Below, piece by piece: positions 1 to 3,875 of a DNA stretch of 5,617 nucleotides. Source of the stretch: Microbacteriaceae bacterium (GTDB taxonomy: Bacteria; Actinomycetota; Actinomycetes; Actinomycetales; Microbacteriaceae); the NCBI GenBank assembly GCA_003454135.1, contig DMKW01000118.1:12636-18252 (forward strand). Direction: 5' to 3'. Numbering within the stretch: the first letter of the stretch is position 1; the number at the start of each line of letters is the position of its first letter. The position numbers and the translations under genes were made by a program. The notes below the pieces were generated by a model, which was not told the DNA's origin, ran no database searches, and saw nothing but the letters and a program-made list of their open reading frames with translations.

Positions 1-389
1 GGGAGGGCTGCTGCCGCTCGCTGCGCCGCGTCGGCAAGCGCCGGGATCGCCGGCAGCGACGCCTTGCTGAAGTCGAGGTAGCCGGCGTGGGCGTTCTCGA
101 TCGAGACCGGGGCGCGCGCGGGCAGCCGGGCGACGCTCCCCGACCCGCGCACGCTGTCGAGGTAGCCGGCATCCCTCAGCTCGCTGTAGGTGGCGGTTAC
201 CGTGGTGCGGCTCACCCCGAGCTGCGCGGCGAGGTCGCGCTCCGCCGGCACGCGCGTGCCGAGCGGGATGCGACCGTCCAGGATGAGGAGCCGGATGCGG
301 CCCGCGAGAGCGGAGTAGGCCGGCGCCGCGGTGGCCTCCCGCCATCCGAGCACCAAAGAGGCCAATACTCGAGCGGAAATGGATGACAT
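1..389 (-). CDS. yczR: MocR/GntR-family regulator, YczR-like (N-terminal part, truncated by window edge)
   Basis: PLP-dependent MocR-type transcription factor, inferred to control the divergent yczE. The first 129 codons are visible; the rest lies left of the window. The start is ATG at 389-387, beginning MSSISARVLASLVLGWRE, a leader I associate with YczR proteins. Residues about 23-88 form a GntR winged helix: PAYSALAGRIRLLILDGRIP, then PAERDLAAQLGVSRTTV with a GVSRTTV recognition helix, then a GYL-RGSGS wing. A short linker (88-104) leads into the start of the fold-type-I aminotransferase-like domain at YLDFSKASLPAIPAL; its PLP lysine is not in view. No Shine-Dalgarno precedes the ATG, but TAGAGT (401-396 on this strand) ends 6 nt before it, so a leaderless transcript is plausible. 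The family and orientation toward yczE are well supported; the effector is unknown. A plain GntR or PdxR-type MocR is the alternative. Confidence 0.88.
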   Translation of the reverse strand, partial: MSSISARVLASLVLGWREATAAPAYSALAGRIRLLILDGRIPLGTRVPAERDLAAQLGVSRTTVTATYSELRDAGYLDSVRGSGSVARLPARAPVSIENAHAGYLDFSKASLPAIPALADAAQRAAAAL

Positions 390-442
390 AAGGCCACTCT
401 ACGTCAATTGGCATCTTGCCAGAAGGCCAATCTGCGAATTGG
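359..442. promoter_or_regulatory. Divergent yczR/yczE control region with three phased AGGCCAMT repeats
   Basis: AGGCCAAT occurs at 359-366 and 424-431 and AGGCCACT at 391-398, all in the same orientation, with start-to-start spacings of 32 and 33 bp (about three helical turns). The last two copies extend to AAGGCCA-TCT (390-400, 423-433; 10 of 11 identical). ATTGG also appears at 407-411 and 438-442, inverted relative to the CCAAT in the repeats. MocR regulators such as GabR are known to bind direct repeats about 34 bp apart as domain-swapped dimers, so this is probably the YczR operator. The middle copy covers the yczR start and its putative -10 box (ACTCTA 396-401 on +), consistent with autoregulation. 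A weak plus-strand -35 for yczE (TTGCCA 416-421) lies just before the third copy. Repeats are seen directly; their role is inferred. Confidence 0.62.
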
Positions 443-450
443 ATACAAGC

Positions 451-1140
451 ATGCTTTCCATCGTCATCATGTCGCGCCGCATCGTCCAGCTCGTTGTCGG
501 GCTCTTTCTCTACGGCTTCGCAATTGCGATGATGGTGCGGGCCGGCATCGGTGTCTCGCCGTGGGACGTGCTCTCCCAGGGCATCGCGCTGCACACCGGC
601 ATCGCCTTCGGCTGGGTCACCAACATCGTCGGAGCGATCGTTCTGCTTTTCTGGATACCCATACGGCAGAAGCCAGGAATCGGCACGCTCGTCAACGTGC
701 TGCTCATCGGTCCGAGTGCCGAGGTTGGGCTCTCCCTGATTCCCGCTCAGCACGCCCCTGTGTCGCAGGCTCTGCTCTTTGCCGGCGGACTCGCGCTGCT
801 CGCCGTGGCGACCGGACTTTACATCGGTGCCCGGTTCGGCCCGGGACCGCGCGACGGGCTCATGACGGGCGTCAACCGTCGCTGGGGCTGGCGGATCTGG
901 ACCGTGCGCACGTCGATCGAGCTCGTCGTGCTCGGTGTCGGCTGGCTGCTCGGCGGCAACGTAGGCCTCGGAACCGTCGCTTTCGCCGTGTTGATCGGGC
1001 CAATGGTCAACGTGACCATCCCGTTGCTGCGCGTACCTGAACCGCCGCAGCTGGGCGCTGCGCTCGAGGTCCACAGGGCTTCGGCCCCGGATGTCGCACC
1101 CAAGCCGATGGATGCGCTCACGGTAGGGGAGTCGTCGTGA
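451..1140 (+). CDS. yczE: YczE-family integral membrane protein
   Basis: Polytopic membrane protein of 229 residues with about six hydrophobic segments (roughly 10-30, 50-70, 76-97, 105-126, 150-168, 172-193) and a polar C-terminal tail. Its transport substrate or activity is not known to me; in Bacillus, YczE has been linked genetically to production of nonribosomal peptides such as bacillomycin D. Family motifs are visible: GIGVSPWDVLSQGI (32-45), GARFGPGPRDGLMTG (126-140) and GLGTVAFAVLIGP (172-184). The two halves are homologous, since GIGTLVNVLLIGP (76-88) matches the last motif. It is divergent from a YczR-like MocR regulator, the arrangement that gives both names. The start is uncertain: ATG 451 (chosen) or ATG 469 (MSRRIVQ), neither with a clear ribosome binding site. 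Longer upstream in-frame starts are rejected because they would overlap yczR and its operator. The stop codon overlaps the next small frame. Confidence 0.88.
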   Translation: MLSIVIMSRRIVQLVVGLFLYGFAIAMMVRAGIGVSPWDVLSQGIALHTGIAFGWVTNIVGAIVLLFWIPIRQKPGIGTLVNVLLIGPSAEVGLSLIPAQHAPVSQALLFAGGLALLAVATGLYIGARFGPGPRDGLMTGVNRRWGWRIWTVRTSIELVVLGVGWLLGGNVGLGTVAFAVLIGPMVNVTIPLLRVPEPPQLGAALEVHRASAPDVAPKPMDALTVGESS

Positions 1141-1295
1141 TCGCCTTGCTATCGCTCGGTGCTCTCTCCCTGTGGTCGATCATCGCGACGATCGAACTGA
1201 CACTTCGGGATGGCTATGGACCGATCCCGGTTCGTGCGGCCTTCCACTCGAACCAGGAAGGGTCCGCAGCCCCCTCCTGGTTCGTGCAGGGCTAA
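1137..1295 (+). CDS. Small membrane-peptide gene coupled to yczE
   Basis: A 52-codon frame starts at GTG 1137, sharing GTGA with the yczE stop, and is preceded by GGGGAG at 1127-1132, a good Shine-Dalgarno four bases before the start. The product begins MIALLSLGALSLWSIIATIE (residues 1-20), a single predicted transmembrane helix, followed by LTLRDGYGPIPVR (21-33). The short membrane helix plus RDGY-x-x-x-P-x-R resembles small proteins I have seen in Microbacteriaceae, but I cannot name a family. The tail (34-52) is encoded by a repeat/hairpin region and looks less gene-like. The TAA stop (1293-1295) overlaps the convergent tipA-like stop (1294-1292). Coupling, spacing and amphipathic layout support a real gene; its function is unknown, perhaps a YczE accessory subunit. 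Confidence 0.6.
   Translation: MIALLSLGALSLWSIIATIELTLRDGYGPIPVRAAFHSNQEGSAAPSWFVQG
1225..1287. terminator. Three-armed repeat and hairpin between convergent genes (possible bidirectional terminator)
   Basis: CGAACCAGGA at 1249-1258 is a perfect inverted match to TCCTGGTTCG at 1275-1284, giving a 10-bp stem with a 16-nt loop that could extend by GGG/CCC. A third arm, TCCCGGTTCG at 1225-1234, matches the downstream arm at 9 of 10 positions, and both plus-oriented arms continue as TGC (1225-1237 and 1275-1287). The middle arm can therefore pair with either neighbour but not both at once. The main hairpin begins 8 bp beyond the tipA-like stop on the minus strand and also ends the plus-strand yczE transcript. 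No U-tract follows on either strand, which is common for actinobacterial terminators but lowers certainty. Confidence 0.5.
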
Positions 1296-2035
1296 AGGTT
1301 GCGCGCCGCGAAGGCCTTCATCGCGTCTCTCACGTACGTCGCGCCTTCGAGCCCGCCGTAGTTGGCGCCGAAGCGCTCGTCGGCGATGTACATGTCGCCC
1401 ATGCCAACGAACTGCTCCGCCGTCGGGCGCCTGCCCCGCCAGCCGACGACGAGCCAGTCGTAGTGGCGCCGCGCGATCGCGAGCACCTCGTCGCTCTCCA
1501 CGCTCGCACCGCTCGCTAGAGCCGCTGCGTAGTCGTCCTGGACCGCCTTCTGGTCCAGCTGGAATCGCGCCTTCTCCTCCGCCGTGAGCGAGCGCCACCA
1601 GCGGTCGCCGCTCGCATAGGCCTCCTCGCCCCAGCGCCGCTCGACCTCATCCTTGTACTGCGCGTGGTCGAAGCCGTCGAACATCTCTTCTGCCATGAGT
1701 TGTTCACCTCCCTTCATTCGTCGAATCGTGGCCTCGACCGAGTCGATTTGCCGGTCGAGACGGTCCTTTTCCTGCCGGAGCCATCGCAAGTGGTGCGCGA
1801 GGGCATCCGCATGCTCGCGGGTGCCGGCGAGTGCGTCGGCGATCGCGGGCAGCCCGAGCCCGAGATCGCGCAGCAGCAGGATGCGCTGCAGCCTCGCGAG
1901 GGCGTCGTCGTCGTAGTAGCGGTAGCCGTTCGCGCCAATGCGGCTCGGCTCGAGCAGCCCGATGTCGCCGTAGTGCCGCAGCGTTCGGGATGTCGTGCCA
2001 GACAACCGCGCAATGTCCTGGATCGATCTTTCCAC
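1292..2035 (-). CDS. tipA: TipA-like MerR-family regulator with TipAS drug-sensor domain
   Basis: Multidrug-sensing transcription activator of 247 residues, close to the 253 of S. lividans TipAL. The GTG start at 2035 is chosen because GGAAGGAG (2048-2041) sits five bases upstream and the MerR domain begins at once (VERSIQDIARLSGTTSRTLRHYGDIGLL). Order: MerR winged helix 1-68 (GTTSRTLRHY helix, NGYRYYDDD wing), dimerising coiled coil about 75-107, TipAS effector domain 118-245 (FDGFDHAQYKDEVERRWG, then GDMYIADERFGANY, then YVRDAM). There is no cysteine anywhere, so the covalent thiostrepton link made by TipAS Cys214 is not possible. A segment after HYD (191-193) seems about ten residues longer than in TipAS. 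The gene stands alone, with its own MerR-type promoter, so autoregulation is likely. The symbol denotes family resemblance, not proven orthology. The ligand is unknown. Confidence 0.88.
   Translation of the reverse strand: MERSIQDIARLSGTTSRTLRHYGDIGLLEPSRIGANGYRYYDDDALARLQRILLLRDLGLGLPAIADALAGTREHADALAHHLRWLRQEKDRLDRQIDSVEATIRRMKGGEQLMAEEMFDGFDHAQYKDEVERRWGEEAYASGDRWWRSLTAEEKARFQLDQKAVQDDYAAALASGASVESDEVLAIARRHYDWLVVGWRGRRPTAEQFVGMGDMYIADERFGANYGGLEGATYVRDAMKAFAARNL
1694..1714 (-). promoter_or_regulatory. Internal ribosome binding site and start codon for a TipAS-like short product
   Basis: On the minus strand AAGGGAGGTGA (1714-1704), almost a full complement of the 16S anti-Shine-Dalgarno, is followed seven bases later by ATG at 1696-1694. 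This ATG is in frame with the long gene at codon 114, exactly between the coiled coil and the sensor domain, and would give a 134-residue product MAEEMFDGFDHAQYKDEV and onward. In S. lividans the same gene makes TipAS from an internal start near codon 110. The site is stronger than the one for the full-length protein, so the free sensor domain may be the major product. Confidence 0.75.
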
Positions 2036-2040
2036 GTCGT

Positions 2041-2091
2041 CTCCTTCCCCGTTGCGTTCCACGCTAGAGGTTGACGCCACGTCAATGTCAA
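2041..2091 (-). promoter_or_regulatory. MerR-type promoter and operator of the tipA-like gene
   Basis: Read on the minus strand: -35 TTGACA (2091-2086), a 19-bp spacer, -10 TAGCGT (2066-2061), then Shine-Dalgarno GGAAGGAG (2048-2041) and GTG at 2035. The spacer contains the perfect palindrome TTGACG-N3-CGTCAA (2071-2085). A 19-20 bp spacer with the dyad between the two boxes is the hallmark of promoters that MerR-family activators untwist. The site is directly upstream of the only MerR gene present, so autoactivation on ligand binding is the natural reading. Confidence 0.78.
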
Positions 2092-2252
2092 GGTGGACTT
2101 TGGGCCGGTCGCGCCGCCAATCTCGGTCGTCCGCCCCGCGCACGCCCGGGTGCGGTCACCTCGCGACCGAGCACGCCGTCTCGTTGGATGACTTCGTAGA
2201 GGACGACCGACCGAGCCGCCAGCCCGACGAAGAGGGGGTTGCGCGGCGGCAA
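2092..2252 (-). other. Gap between tipA-like promoter and PadR/DUF4097 operator; possible small minus-strand frame
   Basis: No recognisable gene lies here. A minus-strand frame from TTG 2252 to TGA 2088 (54 codons) begins LPPRNPLFVGLAARSVVLYE and then EVIQRDGVLGREV. Its first half has G/C-rich third positions and a plausible hydrophobic stretch, but the second half is arginine- and proline-rich like random high-GC DNA. Its stop falls inside the tipA-like -35 box, and no ribosome binding site precedes the TTG. It could be a decayed gene remnant or chance. I recognise no family. Confidence 0.2.
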
Positions 2253-2267
2253 GACGCGATATATCTT
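2239..2267 (+). promoter_or_regulatory. Candidate promoter of the DUF4097-padR operon
   Basis: TTGCGC (2239-2244, three of six consensus bases), a 17-bp spacer and TATCTT (2262-2267, fits TANNNT) give a plausible promoter with transcription starting near 2274. The -10 box lies inside the first GATATATC operator copy, so a bound repressor would block polymerase. The -35 is weak, and other spacings around the second GATATATC are possible. Confidence 0.4.
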
Positions 2268-2295
2268 GAGTTTGCGCAAACGCGATATATCTCGA
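2254..2295 (+). promoter_or_regulatory. Probable PadR operator: repeated ACGCGATATATCT-GA around a palindrome
   Basis: ACGCGATATATCTTGA (2254-2269) and ACGCGATATATCTCGA (2280-2295) differ at one base and are 26 bp apart. Each holds the palindrome GATATATC (2258-2265, 2284-2291), and between them lies the 12-bp palindrome GTTTGCGCAAAC (2270-2281). These A/T-rich blocks stand out in very G/C-rich DNA. PadR repressors typically bind A/T-rich palindromes at the promoter of their own operon, and the only PadR gene here is the second gene of the operon that follows. Binding is inferred. Confidence 0.7.
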
Positions 2296-2301
2296 AACTG
2301 G

Positions 2302-2328
2302 GTGCCCGGCATCCGCAACGAAGGGCAC
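2302..2328 (+). promoter_or_regulatory. Leader hairpin overlapping the DUF4097 ribosome binding site
   Basis: GTGCCC (2302-2307) is the exact complement of GGGCAC (2323-2328), a 6-bp stem with a 15-nt loop. The only Shine-Dalgarno candidate, GAAGGG (2320-2325), lies partly in the 3' arm, seven bases before ATG 2333. The stem could reduce translation initiation; it is short and may be chance. Confidence 0.3.
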
Positions 2329-2332
2329 GGCA

Positions 2333-3133
2333 ATGGCATTGGAAAAATGGCTCGTCGATGGCGAGAAGATCATCGACATCGAAATGGTGCGCAAACTCAA
2401 GGTGAGCATGATCGGCGGACAGGTCAACATCGTCGGTCACGACGAGCCCGGCGCTCGCGTCGAGGTGCACTCGGTGCGCGGCAAGGCGCTCAAGGTGTCG
2501 ATCGACGGCGACACGCTCGAGATCGATCATCCGCAGCTCAGCTGGGACAACTTCATCGACGTGTTCGCATCGTTCAGGGGAACCGCGAGCGCCGACGTGA
2601 GCATCATGGTGCCGCGGGATGTCGAACTCAAGTTCGGCGTCGTGTCGGCGAGCGCCCTCATCAGCGGCCTCACCGAGAATGCTCGTATCAGCACGGTCAC
2701 CGGCGACGTTGTTATCGACAATCACTACGGCGACCTGGAACTCAACGCCGTGAGCGGCGAGATCGCCGTGCGCAACCACTACGGCAAGATCTCGGCGCAC
2801 ACGGTGAGCGGCGACGTGACCGCGACGGGCGAGATCGTGCGCTTCACGACCGAGAGCGTGTCTGGCAACGTGTTCCTCGACATCAAGGGAACGCCGGATG
2901 AGGTGCGCATCAACACGGTGAGCGGCGACGTGACGACGCGGCTCGAGGCCGGCGTGCCGGCGCAGTACAAGATCAACACCGTAAGCGGAAAGCTGCAGCT
3001 CGATGAGGCGACGATAACGGGAGTGCGCGGGAGCTACACCGGCAAGTACGGCTTGCTCGAGAAGAGCTGGCTCGACTTCAAGGCCAACACCGTGAGCGGC
3101 GACGTCTCGGTGCTGCATGCGGTGTCGGCATGA
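2333..3133 (+). CDS. DUF4097-family beta-strand repeat protein
   Basis: Protein of 266 residues with no biochemical activity known to me. The N-terminal part (1-100) is rich in beta strands (VRKLKVSMIGGQVNIVGHDE, then VSIMVPRDVEL). The rest is a ladder of V-S/T-G-D/E/N/K turns at V122, V140, V158, V176, V196, V217 and V254, spaced 18, 18, 18, 20, 21 and 37 residues, as expected for a right-handed beta solenoid. NHYG occurs twice (130-133, 148-151) in the same register. There is no signal peptide, membrane helix or anchor, so it is probably cytoplasmic although relatives are often called putative adhesins. ATG 2333 is chosen for the AAGGG seven bases upstream. The stop overlaps the padR start (ATGA), so the two are co-translated. 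It may be the effector, or a sensor partner, of the PadR protein; this is inference. Confidence 0.85.
   Translation: MALEKWLVDGEKIIDIEMVRKLKVSMIGGQVNIVGHDEPGARVEVHSVRGKALKVSIDGDTLEIDHPQLSWDNFIDVFASFRGTASADVSIMVPRDVELKFGVVSASALISGLTENARISTVTGDVVIDNHYGDLELNAVSGEIAVRNHYGKISAHTVSGDVTATGEIVRFTTESVSGNVFLDIKGTPDEVRINTVSGDVTTRLEAGVPAQYKINTVSGKLQLDEATITGVRGSYTGKYGLLEKSWLDFKANTVSGDVSVLHAVSA
2696..3103 (+). repeat. In-gene V-S-G-D coding repeat (54-bp period)
   Basis: The solenoid turns are visible as DNA repeats: GTGAGCGGCGACGT recurs in the same codon phase at 2804, 2918 and 3092, and the copies at 2799-2820 and 2913-2934 are identical over 22 bases. The basic period is 54 bp (18 codons), drifting to 60-63 bp in later turns. 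High identity at the DNA level suggests recent unit duplication or conversion and makes turn gain or loss by recombination possible. Confidence 0.7.
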
Positions 3134-3744
3134 CGCCCCCGGTCTTCGCCCACGGCCATTTGCGGCTCTACCTCCTCAGCGTCCTCGCGATGCAGCCGAT
3201 GCACGGCTACGAGCTCATCCAGGCGCTCGGCGATCGCTTCGGAGGCACCTACGTACCGAGCGCCGGCACGATCTATCCCCGGCTGGCAAAACTCGAAGAC
3301 GACGGGCTCGTAACGAAGTCGACGGACGGCCGAAAGACCGTCTACGAGATCACGGATGCCGGCCGCGCCGAACTCGAGGCGCGCCAGGGCGAACTCGACG
3401 GCATCGAAAGTGACGTCACGGACTCCGTGCGCCGCCTCGCCGACGAGGTGCGGTCATCCGTCAACGGGGCGATGAAGACCCTGCGCGCCGATCTCGCCGC
3501 CGCCGCGCGCGAGGCTCGAGCCGACGCGAAGGAGGCCGGCCGCACCATTCGAGTGGACACGCAGAGGTCCACGACGAGCTCGCAGCTGCACGAGGCAGAA
3601 ATGGTGCTCAACGAGTTCCGACACCAGGTGCGCATCGACCTGCGGCGCCTCGCCGCCGTGGGCGAGATCCCCGAGAACACGGTCTCCCTGCTCAAGAGCC
3701 AACTCGACACCGTGCGCGACTCCCTGCGAATGCCCGGTCGCTAG
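3130..3744 (+). CDS. PadR-family transcriptional repressor
   Basis: DNA-binding repressor of 204 residues. Residues 10-86 form the PadR winged helix: HLRLYLLSVLAMQPMHGYEL, SAGTIYPRLAKLEDDGLV recognition helix, and wing TDGRKTVYEITDAGRAEL. From about 80 to 140 runs a long alanine- and charge-rich helix (VRRLADEVRSSVNGAMKTL and AAAAREARADAKEAGRTI), unusually long compared with short PadR-s proteins. A second helical segment (153-200, QVRIDLRRLAAVGEIPENTV) closes the protein, probably for dimerisation or ligand sensing. ATG 3130 overlaps the DUF4097 stop by four bases and has no strong ribosome binding site, so translation is coupled. Likely target: the GATATATC operator at 2254-2295, giving negative autoregulation. 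Effector unknown. Confidence 0.9.
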   Translation: MTPPVFAHGHLRLYLLSVLAMQPMHGYELIQALGDRFGGTYVPSAGTIYPRLAKLEDDGLVTKSTDGRKTVYEITDAGRAELEARQGELDGIESDVTDSVRRLADEVRSSVNGAMKTLRADLAAAAREARADAKEAGRTIRVDTQRSTTSSQLHEAEMVLNEFRHQVRIDLRRLAAVGEIPENTVSLLKSQLDTVRDSLRMPGR

Positions 3745-3775
3745 GTCGGGCGTGCGGGGCTTCCTTACGGAATCC
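3730..3775 (+). terminator. Weak hairpins after padR, possible terminator
   Basis: Two small stems follow the padR stop: ATGCCCG (3730-3736) with CGGGCGT (3747-3753, one G-U pair), spanning the TAG stop, and GGCTTCC (3758-3764) with GGAATCC (3769-3775, one mismatch) closing a TTAC tetraloop. No T-run follows either. The second is the better candidate for the operon's 3' end. Confidence 0.33.
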
Positions 3776-3839
3776 TCACGGGGGCGCAAGCCGGATGGCC
3801 AATGATGGCAGCGGTTTCGACGGCGGGACTAACGAATTA

Positions 3840-3867
3840 TTGACACCGCAGGCAAGGGGTGTAGTGT
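3840..3867 (+). promoter_or_regulatory. kimA promoter giving a probably leaderless mRNA
   Basis: A perfect -35 TTGACA (3840-3845), 16-bp spacer and -10 TAGTGT (3862-3867, TANNNT type) lie just before GTG 3876. Initiation about seven to nine bases after the -10 falls at or next to that GTG, and no Shine-Dalgarno is suitably spaced from it. ACACC (3843-3847) and GGTGT (3858-3862) form an inverted repeat within the promoter, which might be a regulator site. Confidence 0.65.
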
Positions 3868-3875
3868 CGCTCCTC

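Noticed and set aside
331..450. Upstream extension of yczE to ATG 331
   Set aside because: It would translate antisense through the yczR start and the operator repeats, and the added residues look unlike the family, whose proteins start just before the first membrane helix.
2036..2143. Upstream extension of the tipA-like gene to ATG 2143
   Set aside because: It would run through the -35, operator and -10 of the gene's own promoter; GTG 2035 has a good Shine-Dalgarno and begins the MerR domain directly.
2271..2280. TTTGCGCAAA read as a recombination or phage attachment core
   Set aside because: No second copy, integrase or tRNA is nearby; its place between two operator repeats explains it better.
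2156..3118. Long minus-strand open frame antisense to the DUF4097 gene
   Set aside because: Its translation is histidine-, arginine- and alanine-rich with no family motif; it is the mirror of a high-GC repeat gene whose sense frame has a clear domain, ribosome binding site and operon position.
3745..3875. Possible c-di-AMP (ydaO-type) riboswitch before kimA
   Set aside because: The 131-bp gap contains a promoter abutting the start codon, so no leader RNA of the needed length would be made, and I see no conserved riboswitch core.
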